NCBI GenBank assembly: GCA_022575985.1
Contig: JAKSXM010000014.1
Location: forward strand, 15,128,001-15,192,000
Reading direction: 5' to 3'
Length of the DNA: 64,000 nt
Source: Anagrus nilaparvatae
Lineage: Eukaryota > Arthropoda > Insecta > Hymenoptera > Mymaridae
Positions 33,061 to 43,903 of this stretch are shown here, piece after piece. Made by a program: the position numbers and the translations under genes. Below the pieces are notes generated by a model, which worked only from the letters and a program-made list of their open reading frames with translations, did no database searches and was not told the DNA's origin. How positions within the stretch are numbered: the stretch's first letter is position 1; every line of letters begins with the position of its first letter.

Positions 33061-34175
33061 TTTATTACGTAGCCAGCTATTAGCCGGGTATAAGACAATG
33101 TTATATCAATGTTTATAACATTGTTATATCCTATTTTTTACATGGGAGAAATTACGTATTGCATAAAATTGAAAAAATTTGTAATTTTTGACAAATAAAC
33201 GTGTAAAAATAAAAAATATTTGGGCATATAATCTTTAATGGAGTGTTATTTGCTTGAAAAAATATATTTTATGAGATAAAAATAAAATACACAAAATATT
33301 TAAGATAGAAAAGTATTTTTGCTTCATTTTAACTAAAATTTAAAAATTAGGACTCTAGGGGTTCTATCATTGTAGCGCACTAAAATAATTATTTACGGGC
33401 ATCTTAAAGGTATGTAACAATCATTTTGGACTAAAAATTATCAATATTTACCATTTTACTCTCTTACATAGATTAAAAACAGCCTCAGATGCAAGAGAAA
33501 ATAATAAAACAAAATTTGAAAAATAGCAAAAAATGAAAACCGGTTTTCTAGCTTATAAATTTCAAATTTTGTTAAAAAACGATGCTAAATCCTAGTTTCT
33601 ATTAGTTTTGAACTTGCTTTAACTTTTCAAAAACCGAACGAAATCCCGAAAAATATCATGAAAAACCCCTGAAATAAAAATTTTCGAAAATCGGGTAGCT
33701 CAGTTATAAAAAAAGGCAGTTTTTGACATAAAAGTGGAAAAATTTTTTTGGCACCTATCGCCGATTTCTTGTATACGATTTTTTACGGTTTTCTGAAGGT
33801 TCAAACTACCTGAAAACACGGGTCATATCGATGTCCTTTCAATTTTTTTTTTCAGTTTTTTGTCCAAGTTAAGTAGTAAAAAAAAATAATGCCTCATATA
33901 GTTTTATAAATACTTTCTAGGAATTTTAATTTAATTTAATACATTCTAGAAATTTTTACACAAGTAATTAGAGGTATTACGATTTAAAATAAGTATCTTT
34001 TTATTTTTTCAATCTACTTCAGAAGGTCATAGCATTATACAAATTCCTTATGTGATTTATTTCTTTCCATTCACTAAATACATATTTTCAGATATTATTT
34101 ATTTTATTTTTCATTATTTTTCTTGGTATATGGTAAGATTACTTGTGTTTTTGAGTGTGTTAGTTTTGATATATA
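33061..34175. other. AT-rich intron sequence, small hairpin, no gene seen
   Basis: A foldback of ~50 bp pairs ACAATGTTATA (about 33098) with TATAACATTGT (about 33114). A ~45-bp block at 33786-33833 matches 7548-7592. No coding sequence was seen. Confidence 0.45.
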
Positions 34176-34220
34176 ATCCTATCCTATCCTATCCTATCCT
34201 ATCCTATCCTATCCTATCCT
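34176..34220. repeat. (ATCCT)n microsatellite
   Basis: Nine uninterrupted ATCCT units. A second, less regular block of the same pentamer lies at 34602-34656. Confidence 0.95.
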
Positions 34221-34601
34221 ATATATATATAAATCTTTAATTATGTGTGTGTGTGTGGGTATGTCCGAACGCGATAAACTAGAAAGCGATTAAAGCTATA
34301 GACATAGGGTTTACAGCAAAAGACGGCAAAAATTACGGGTCAAAACATAGGCTAGGTTTTATTTCAATTGATAACGACAAAAAATTTGCATGTTGAAAAA
34401 ACTGAATTTTCAAGAAAAAAATTTTTATCAAATTTTCAAAAAAAACTAAAAAAACTGAAAACCAAGGAAAAATTTTTTTTTCAAAAAAAATTTCAATCGA
34501 TTCGGGTATATTTTTTACGTATCCACCTAAATTTTCAAGGCGATCGGCTGGATCTGTCAAAAGTTACAATAATTTTTCGAAAATTATAAAGTTTAGGACT
34601 A

Positions 34602-34656
34602 ATCCTATCCTATCCTTTCCTATCCTATCCTATCCTATCCTATCATATCATATCAT
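34602..34656. repeat. (TATCC)n microsatellite, degenerate
   Basis: A pentamer array with CATAT variants at its right end. Together with the block at 34176-34220 it brackets the first copy of the Helitron-like 5' region. Confidence 0.9.
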
Positions 34657-34664
34657 ATATATAT

Positions 34665-35934
34665 GGGTCAATATTTGTGAACTGTATATGACTTTGCATG
34701 GGTGGGTCTCGAAATGTACTCCAAAGTATGTTTGGTCGAAAGTATATATAAAAAAAATAATTTTCCCCAATTTTTAGCTTTTTAGATCCAATCCTCTATT
34801 TTTTACAGCGATTTTTGTTTTTTTCAATTTTTTGAAATTTTTAATTTTTAAAATAGAATTAAAATAGAATTTTAAAATAGAATAACAATGTTATAAAATA
34901 GGATTTTTTTTCATAATCTTTAATACAAAGCTGCAACCTCGCCAGCTAACCAAAATACTTCCAATTGGTCTTATTTTTTCGGTATACATATCAACATTTA
35001 TTTACCGTACACCACATTTATTTGTTGTTAATTCTCTCATGGCGATAGTCAATAAATCAAATCCCTATTCTTACCCAAAAATGACCAAATTTTAAAATTG
35101 CTGCCAAAATTCTAATTTTTAAAAGAAACGAGTTCTATAGGTCTCAAAAATTTTTTACAAGCCCTTAGTTTCCAAAAAATTTTTACTCGTCTTTTTATAA
35201 TTATTTGTTTAACAGATATGATAATTCAAGTCAGAGTCCCATTTTTAGGGTTTTTTAAAAAAAGTCAATTTTAATCTTTATCTTTAAAATGGGATATCTT
35301 AGAAACTATTTAATGAAATAAGACGAAAATTGGTGTCCTTATGTAAAATTTTCCGCTAAATCCGAATTTTCAGTCAGATTTTCATTTGGTCACGTGACTT
35401 GGCGGAAAATTCAAAATTTGTGAAAAATGATTTTTTAAAAATCGCTATTTTTCAATTTTAGTGCTTTTAAAATAAATTTACCCAAAAAAATGATTTCATA
35501 TGCTGAAAGTATATGAAAAAACCTACAATTTGAGACCAACAGGATGAAAATTGAGCTGTCTGCAGCTGAGGCATATAAGCTAGAAAAGGCAAAGCAAGAA
35601 AGTTGATTTTCTCGCGCATGCGCAGTTCAAAAAAAAATTTGGACCCCAGAATCGAATTCTACGGGAAATTTCCTATGGGGTACTTTAAGTAAAAAAAATT
35701 TTATTGTAAAGTGCGCGTTTGCGAGAAAAATTAATGAACATAAATTTCTCAAAAATTAAAAATTTCAAAAAATTGAAAAAAACAAAAATCGCTGTAAAAA
35801 ATAGAGGATTGGATCTAAAAAGCTAAAAATTGGAGAAAATTATTTTTTTTATATATACTTTCGACCAAACATACTTTGGAGTACATTCTGAGACTCGAAA
35901 ATCCAAACTGTATACACTTCACAAATATTGACCC
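34665..35934. mobile_element. 1.27-kb element with ~195-bp inverted ends
   Basis: The left end GGGTCAATATTTGTGAA mirrors the right end ATTTGTGAAGTG-type sequence closing with ATTGACCC at 35934. Matching inner landmarks are GTACTCCAAAGTATGTTTGG, AGCTTTTTAGATCCAATCC and TTTTTACAGCGATTTTTG. The flanks are AT/TA runs on both sides, so a TA-type duplication is likely but ambiguous. The middle (about 34870-35690) has no open frame of note. It lies between the two copies of the Helitron-like block. Confidence 0.75.
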
Positions 35935-36692
35935 ATATATAAATCTTTAATTTTGTATGTTTGTTTGTCCGAAATGGATAAACTAGAAAGCGATAAAAGT
36001 TAGAGGCGCGGGGTTTACGGCAAAAGATGGCAAAAATTACCGGTCAAGCACAGGCTAGGTTTCGTTTTGATTGATAACGACAAAAATTTTTTATGTTGAA
36101 ATAACTGGATTTCCAAGGATAAAATTTTTATCAAATTTTTAAAAAAAATCTAAAAAACTGAAAACCAAGGAAAAATTTTTTTATCAAAAAGAATTTTATT
36201 CGATTTGGATATATTTTTTACGTATCCACCTAAATTTTCAAGGAGGTCGGCTGGATCTGTCAGAAGTTACAATAATTTTTCGAAAATTATAAAAGTTTAG
36301 GACTAATATTATATATATTTCTAATTTTTATCAGTCACTGATGTAGTAACTGAATATAGTAACTAAAAGAAACTTGAAAGGCTATTATCAGGCAGAACCC
36401 TAAAATGGGTAGTCGAGGGAAACAACGACTGCTTGTGGATCCTATATGGAAGGGTAGCGAAGCTTTGTATTGCTGATCAATAATTATCCGTCTGGGTTCG
36501 TATGCCCGAAATGCGTAATTTTTATGATTCAGTAAATTTTAAATAATACTTCGGGTAAAAAAAGGTTATTTTACAAAATTTTGAGTAACATAAAACAATA
36601 TATTTTTGGAAAATGAAAGTCGCAGGGGTCCAGGGGGGCACAGCCCCCTTGGTGGCTGCCGGGGCGAGCGAAGCGAGCCGGAGGCAGCTAGT

Positions 36693-37139
36693 ATATAATA
36701 TAATACATACAGCTTTGCTGCTTCAATCAATCGATTGAACTTTACTTAGCACTATATACACTTTTTAGGATTTTTATTTTTTCTTATTTTTTTTTTTACT
36801 TTCTATTTCTTTTTATTATTATTTTTTTTTTTAATACTGCAGTTATCAGAAAGACCAAGATTATTCTGAACACGTTCAAATTCGTCATAGTCGCCACGAT
36901 TTCTTGCTTTGTTACCTTTATTACGTGATTATTACACTGGTACAACAAAAGAAATGATTTTTTTAAGTGCGTTTTCAAGTATAACACAATATGAATCAAG
37001 TTAATTTAAAAATATTTTTAAAAAAATATCATCGCATGCTGAAATAAGATTTAGTATAAGTACCATTAGAGTTTTATTATTATTAAAGGATATATGAAAA
37101 TGCAAAACTCGAAACATCATTACAAGAAAGAATCAAAAA
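36693..37139. other. AT-rich intron sequence, nothing recognised
   Basis: A CTTCAATCAATCGATTG run at about 36720 recalls LINE tails. The minus-strand frame at 36796-36999 has no family motif. Confidence 0.4.
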
Positions 37140-37330
37140 TTGAAATTAAATAAAGCCCCAGAATTATTTTTTTATCGATTAAAAGAAAAATTATGGGACT
37201 CAACTAGCGTTACTCCTTAAATTCTTTGCAGTCATTGATAATTACAACAGATGCTTCAGGATTTGCCATAGGTGCAACTATTTTACAAGGAAAGATGGTA
37301 CAATGATGTATAGATTAATTACCCCGCAAG
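37140..37330 (+). pseudogene. Gypsy-type LTR retrotransposon RNase H fragment
   Basis: In one frame RLKEKLWDSTSVTP (about 37169-37216) precedes a stop, followed by LQSLIITTDASGFAIGATIL, QGK (about 37228-37300). LKEKL about 20 residues before ITTDASGFAIGA-x-LxQG is the start of the RNase H domain in Ty3/Gypsy polyproteins, with the catalytic Asp in TDAS. It is a short relic. Downstream to about 37600 I see only weak, frame-shifted resemblance, and no LTR was identified. Confidence 0.68.
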
Positions 37331-37640
37331 ATAGAAAAAATGATTCTTAAATATCAGCTAAAAAAATTGGTATCATAGAAATCAATTAAACATAATGCAT
37401 ATTTATGAGATTATCCTGGCAAAATAGTTTTTACCGAATAAATTTATAACTATTCTCTCTCTATATGCCTATTGTCTTCTTATAAACTATAGTAAAAGCT
37501 TAGATTATAATAAAAAAAGAACGAGCATTAGCAAAAAGATTTTAAATGTTAGTAACGCATCACAGCAGCATATCTTTGGTCCGAAAATAAAAAAAATCCC
37601 CAAATGTTAGATACATCAAACGGCATCCTTGCTATACCTG

Positions 37641-37992
37641 CACTGTAAAAAGTAACTTCCTTATATTAACAAAAAAATTAGATCATTTTCGATAAATTAG
37701 TAAATTTTCGAAAAAATTTATACATACTAGATAAAAATCGTAAATTTACTAAATTTAGTATATTAACAAAAAATTCGACTGTTCTAGATTTTTTTTTGTA
37801 AATTCGCAAGAAAAATTGATAATTTACAACTTTTTTCGTAATTTCACAAAAAAAAAAATCGAGAATTTTCGAATTTTTCGATAATATACTAAATTCCGTA
37901 AATTTACGATTTTTTTTGAATACTTACAAATTTTTTTGAAAATTTACTAATTTTTTGAAAACATTCTATTTAAGAAGTTACTTTTTACAGTG
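37641..37992. mobile_element. Mariner-type MITE, copy 2 (352 bp)
   Basis: It has the same terminal repeats as the copy at 4875-5125: CACTGTAAAAAGTAACTTCC at the left and TTACTTTTTACAGTG at the right. The body has the same CGAAAA/TTTTCG texture and is about 100 bp longer. The flanking dinucleotide is TG on both sides rather than TA. It is non-coding. Confidence 0.8.
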
Positions 37993-39340
37993 TGTATAAA
38001 TAGATTGTTAGCTATTACTTTCTAAGAGACGATCCTACGCGATCAAGCAAACGTTGACCGAGTACCTCATTCTATACATGATATATTGGTATCATTTATT
38101 GCTGTAGTATTCTGAACCAATACTTAGACAATATTTACCGGAAAATTATTCCCAGCACTGGATCTTATTAGTTATAGAAAAATTTCCACTTAGCAAAGAT
38201 GAAATATCTCATTAAAACATTGATTGAGCAGATAAATGCTTACAAAAATGTCTTTCCTAAATAGTAGTATTTTTATAGGAATGAAGAATCAAACAGTTTA
38301 TTTAGCTCGTTTTCTAAACCTTTGGGGCCCTCTTTTTGCAACCTCGTCTTTTCTATTTGAAAATCAGAACTGACTTTTAGCTGGCATGGTAAATGGTAAC
38401 TAGAATATAGAGAAAAAGAAATTGATAAAAAATTAAAACTTTAGATTAATTATGATTCTCTTGAATAAAGTATTATTTAATATCTGTAAAGGTTAGAAGA
38501 AATTGTATGATATCAGATTGATGAACAAGATATAAAAAAATATTTAAATCTGAAGAATTAGCAGCAATAATAAATTTATGCAAAACAGATAAGAACTTTT
38601 AATATACGATCGGTACAAAATAAATAACATTTTATACACATCACAAATTTATATCGAATGCGAGACAAACAGCTATAAGGTCGAAATAAAATCTAAAAAT
38701 CTATTCGGATTTAAATTTTTTTCAATTGTATGCTTTTTTTTGTATAAAGATTGTATAATGATTCTTACTTATTAATTTGCAATCCCTTAACTACGGTAGA
38801 ATTTAAGAGACCGTTAATAACAGATTTAAATATTTTAGTTTCTAATGTTTTGCCTATGTAGGTATTACCACAATCCGTGATTATTAAGGCTGATGACATA
38901 ATTAAAATAAAGCATATAATTATGGTTGATAATTATGTTTTCATAGAGCTTTTCATAGACTATAATGTTATTATGTAATAAATTAATTCATGGATCTAAT
39001 TTGTTATTCCTTACAATTGATAATGAAACATCAAAATTAATTTACAAAGTAGCAAAATGTAATTTTATTGAATAACTAATGACTATTGCGTTAGAAAATT
39101 AACATTTTTATTGGTTAAATATAAAAAAAATCATATTTAATTTGGTCACGTCGATCATAAAAATAAAATTTTTCATGTATAAACATGAAAATATTGTGTA
39201 ATGAATTTTACCAGATATTTTATTTATTTGTTTAATAAAAAAATGTTTTAGCCATAAAAAATTTTAAATAATAGTCGATTTGTTAATGTGTTATTAAAAT
39301 TTGTTTTTATAATTTAATCAAAATAGTTTATAATTTTAAG
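37993..39340. other. AT-rich intron sequence, no gene seen
   Basis: It may contain further decayed Gypsy polyprotein sequence (38000-38500), but I could not support a specific domain. Confidence 0.35.
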
Positions 39341-39836
39341 GCACGATCGCCCTATATATCCAATTATAGATGAAATCGTGCTTTATAAATTTGTCAGATC
39401 ATTTCGATCCTCTAACATGCTTATATCAAATGTCTGTGTGTAGGTTTATATGTTCGAAAAGGTGTATCCTGAAAATGTCAGAGCCTACTCGATGAATTAA
39501 AAAAGCTCTAGATGAAAATTTTTTTAATTTGATTTAGTTAGGCCAGCAGAAATCCAAAATTTATTTTATCCAGTTGTTATCGAGTAATCACAAAATAACT
39601 AATTTTGGACGTCAAAAAAATTGATTAAAAACTAACAACTTTTTGAAAAACTAACAATTGATGAAAAAATTAACAAATTTTTAAAATCAACAAATTTTTT
39701 TCATAAAATTATATCAATATTAAATTTTCTTCATTTTGTATTCATTTATCAATATTTTAAGCCAATAAAATCTGAAATATTAGCAAAAATATATACAATG
39801 GATTAAGCCTCCAGTAATTAGGTTATCGTGCCCAAA
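39341..39836. mobile_element. Possible small TIR element
   Basis: GGCACGATCGCC at 39341 and the complement of GGTTATCGTGCCC near 39823-39835 form an imperfect ~14-bp inverted pair. A hairpin of GCACGAT (39342) with ATCGTGC (39376) sits at the left end. No clear target duplication was seen. Weak call. Confidence 0.35.
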
Positions 39837-39990
39837 ATAAAAAACCCTAGCTTTTTATAATCTAGTGCGATTTTTATTTTTTACCATTAAAATAACATGT
39901 AGAAAAAAAAATTCAAGTCAAATAGGTAATATGTTAGTTATAATATTATTAATTTTTCTTGTCAGCGGCCAGAAAGCACGTATTTCCCGG

Positions 39991-40174
39991 CCGCTGCACG
40001 ACCGGAAAAGACGCGTTTCCTCGCCACTGACAAAGAAAAATCGTATACGACCCTTGTCCATAAATACAGAATGGCCCAAATCGCAGTTTACCAACCTCGG
40101 ATTCGCCTCGGAAGGTAATTTCCGTGCGATTTGAGCCATTCTTAACTTTTCTGGACACGGGATCGTAATATACT
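39991..40174 (+). repeat. Dispersed partly palindromic repeat, copy 1
   Basis: It matches 63486-63658 in inverted orientation over about 175-185 bp. Shared blocks are TCGCCACTGA, AAAAATCGTATACGACCC, TGTCCATAAATA, CTTTTCTGGACA and CGTAATATACT. Its centre is a palindrome (AATGGCCCAAATCGCA... with ...TGCGATTTGAGCCATTC). Being GC-richer, it generates overlapping frames on both strands that are not genes. Confidence 0.72.
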
Positions 40175-43100
40175 ATTTTTAGTAAATAAATTAAATTAAA
40201 TGTAATAAAATTTTTAAAAAAACATACATTTACTCAAAATTTTGCAGTTATTATCGTTTTAATAATGTAAAATTAACTTAAGTAAATGCTTTTTAAAATA
40301 TGTTTATAAAAAATTACAATTATTTATTAATGAAAGAAAAGAAAAAAAATTTTAAATAAAACGTATTTAATAATAAGATGTTATATTAAAAATATAACTG
40401 ATCAATTTGACGTTTTTTATTCATCACCAAGATTCTATTTCCTTGAAGTTATTAAAAAAATATAAAAGAATCAAAATCTATTTTTTTCCACAGGTCTCTG
40501 AAGATTTCTTTAGATCAAAAGAGATCTGCAGAGATCTAAAAATACCTAATTGTACCATATTTTAGAATACGTTATAATGGAATATTGCAGGGAAAAAAAT
40601 GCATAAAATATCAAGCATCGAACGAGTACACTTTCTGCGGTACTCGAATTTATTAATTGCCTCAGGCCATTGGATACTTCATACTTGTACGAACACTCAA
40701 TCAAATGCACGTATGTCAAAGATTATTAGTTAATTCAAGATTCGTTTTTTAAATTGTGATACATGCATATTATCGATTCATTCAATCTATAATACGACAA
40801 TTTTTAGTCAACATATTTTTATTTTATTAAATTATTTTTTAAAATAAACTCGTGTACTTCCAATATAACTAAAAGCATTAATTTTATAATGTTACGTTTT
40901 TATCTCTATGATAATAAATTTAGTTTTTTTTACGAGCCTCGTTATAGTTTACATATTTATTTTGGTTATTTTTTAAAATAAAATATCTCAAGCGAAATGT
41001 GATATAGCGAGCTAAACATTGAAGTTGATTTTTGAAGAAAAAAAAAGAAAAACAATTGTTATATTTTATAGTTTTAAAAGTTTTCGTCGAGCGTAACGAA
41101 CAAATTTTCGGAGACTAAAATAAAGAGTTTTTGGAAGCAAGTTAAACATGTTATTAATAGTTATAAAAAATTTAACCCAATACTTAGTTTATAGTTAAGA
41201 ATAAACGAGTTACCACATTGACACGCAATTGACTTTATATATAAAAAGCTAGCATTTTAATGTCTTTATGTACTTCTACTACTTTTTTACTTTTTTTGTT
41301 TGTTCCTTTTTAGTTTTTATATTAAGTACAAGTTTTTTTTCAACTCTATTGTATTAAAGAGTGTTTATAAGAGTGTCTCAAGCTTTTGCCTTTTTTTAAA
41401 AAACTTTTTTTTTTCTTTTGTTTAAAAAGTTAGCGATAAAACAATAGTGCGATTAGATTTATTCAGTGTGTATATTATAAAAAAGAGAGTGAGCTTATAT
41501 TCCTTGTTACTTAAAACTCTTATTGTTCATCTCATGCAATTATCGTTTGTCATGAGTACTTAAAAAAAGTTATTTTTTTTTTTGGCTCGTTTAGTTTTTA
41601 ACATAAAATACATGTGGTATTTTATATTACTTTATTTTCTTTTATTTTACTTGATACAAAAAAAAATTCAAAAATTGGATTCTATAAATTTTAAGTACAT
41701 CATTTTTTAAGTTAAATAAATTGTATAATTTTTTTTTAAATCTAAATATTGCAGAATAGTAGGAGAGAAAGCGAGGAATAGAGGATTAAAAAAATACATC
41801 AGAGTTATTTATTGTACAGAATTATAATGTTAATTTATTTTATTTATGTTCGAGTTAAAGCAAGAGCTTTTGGTACAAAAATTTGATTAATATTTTTTCA
41901 ATCATAAAATTAATTAATATTATTTTTTTTTTCGTCTGGTAAAAAAGTTTTAAAGATTTACAAAATGAATTGAGTTAACATTATCATTACAATACTTTAT
42001 ATCAAAATAATAATAATAATTGATTAATCTCAAGCAAATACACAAGTAAAATCTAACTTTTAAAAGTTTTGGCCCTTATAAAACTAATTTTCCATTTTCC
42101 CTTATACTTTTATCTGTTAATTTAACTGTCAAGTATTAATCTTCTTTAATTATGCACTTTTCTTGCTTTTGTGTTTAAGAAAGTTTACATTTTTACTATC
42201 TGAAACACGTTCTTTTTTTTTTCTTTTTTTGATAGTTTCTACTTTTTGCATATTTAAATTTTTCTCTAAATGAAATAAAATTAATGTTAGCACGTGCCCA
42301 AAAAAGGTTGCGCAGATAACGCGCTTGTGGCCAACTTATAACACGTATATACCACATTTTCAAAACTTGCAATAATTTTTCTTCTTTCTTTTTCTTTCCA
42401 TTAAAACTAAAAGTTTCGCAAGTTCAAATGAGTTTTTTTTTCATATAAACTGGGGAAAAATCTACGATAGCCTTAATTTGAGTTTTCTCTTTTTGCCTTA
42501 AAGCTCTTCGTGAATTCTTTTCCTGTAATAAGTCCGTTTTTACTTATTTTTTTTTTTTAAATATTCATTTTTATATTGCCTATGAATATTTCAAAATTTT
42601 CATTTCGCGACATATAACTTTTTATTTTTATATTTATACTTTTATTTCGTGATAAAAAAAAAAGAAAGAAAGACTTTTGAATATCTGTTTCATTTATTTT
42701 AATGTTCTGTTTCTAAACGTGTATGAAAAAACATTAAAAAAAAGGAAGTAAGAAAAAACAGCTATTCATGCATAAGACAAAGGAAATTAAATACATAAAA
42801 AAAATAAATGAAAATGATGAAAATATTACAGAAAAGCGTATCCTTGTCTAGCTGTGTATGAATCGTAAATCTTTTTACAAAACGAGCCTTGTATATAACA
42901 ATTCGAAAGATTTTCTCTCAACTTTCCAAAGATTCTTCTCGCGTTTCCACCTAAAAGAACTTCAGGAATCAAGTTTCCTCTTTTCTATTTTCTTTTATTT
43001 TTTTTTTTCAACTTTCTAACATTTCGACTTCTTGTTTCAGTTACGAAATTTTCTCTCTTTTAACTTTAACAACCTCTATATGCATTGACGTTCTATTTGA

Positions 43101-43387
43101 AGAATTGGATTATAGTTATTTTCTACATCCTTTTTTTTTTGTATAAGCAATAGCAGGAAACCTGATGGATTATCCATTTATCTCTACTACTTGATTTTCA
43201 TTTAATGGCTTTTTCAAATTTTTTTTCATACAAATATATGATTTTTTTTTCTTTTTTCTTTTAGCATTTCCTTAAAGTTTTTTTTTCCATAAAAATAAAT
43301 ATTTACTTACACCTAATTTAATTTTTAAAAAAATAAATTTTTTATTTCTTTTTAATAATTCAATGGATTTTATTTTTACAACTTCTA
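40175..43387. other. AT-rich intron sequence, no gene seen
   Basis: Long T and A runs with no inverted-end structure that I could support. A short AAAGAGATCTGCAGAGATC patch lies near 40520. Confidence 0.4.
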
Positions 43388-43903
43388 CACTGAGAAAAAA
43401 TGTTGAGTAAAATCTACTTTTTCAACTGGAAGATTTTACAATTAATTTTAGTAAAGTTATTTGAAGAATTGAAAATATTACATTTTACACTTTTGTCCAT
43501 TATTTTTTACTACAATTAAGGGTAATTTTTCTTGAAGAAGATTGCTACAAAATTTTATAATACTCTCACTCTCTCACATGTGTTTTTTTTTTTTTTAATT
43601 TTTAATTTTTTTTTTTTTTTATTAATTTTTTTTTTTTTTTTTTTTTTAAATAATTTATATTTTATAATTTATACAAGTTTGGTTCCTTATATAGTATCTG
43701 AAACCAAATTTTGTCACTTGCGAGAAAAAAATGTTTAAATAAATTCTATTAAAATTAATAGTAATTTTTTTTCCTATGCGGGTCGGTAGTTTATAAAATA
43801 TGTGTTGGTAAAAAATAACATAAAACGCCATTTTGACAACTTCAAATTATTTTACTAATCAAAGGGGTAATTTTTACCAATAAAGTTTTGTGAGTGTATA
43901 AGC
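43388..43903. mobile_element. Possible TA-flanked MITE
   Basis: The left TACACTGAGAAAAAATG and the complement of the right end, TTATACACTCACAAAAC, share a CACT-x-A-x-AAAA pattern with TA outside. The interior carries the paired words GGGTAATTTTTACC and GGGTAATTTTTCTT. The ends are weakly matched. Confidence 0.35.

Larger units (their letters stand above)
34221..36692 (+). mobile_element. Helitron-like non-autonomous element with duplicated 5' region
   Basis: A ~370-bp block occurs twice in direct orientation, 34231-34603 and 35941-36306 (starting AAATCTTTAATT; shared AAACTAGAAAGCGAT, GGCTAGGTTT, TATCCACCTAAATTTTCAAG). Downstream lies GGGGGGCACAGCCCCC (hairpin, about 36634-36650), then GGGCGAGCGAAGCGAGCC inside a GCTGCC/GGCAGC stem. 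It ends at CTAG|T (36688-36692). A GC hairpin just before CTAG, with insertion before T, is the hallmark of Helitron 3' ends. The 5' end is probably near the TATATATATAAATC start. No Rep/helicase was found. A TIR element is inserted between the two copies. Confidence 0.6.

Noticed and set aside
39865..40158. Three overlapping frames on both strands at about 39.9-40.2 kb
   Set aside because: They arise from the palindromic dispersed repeat that recurs at 63486-63658, so they are not genes.
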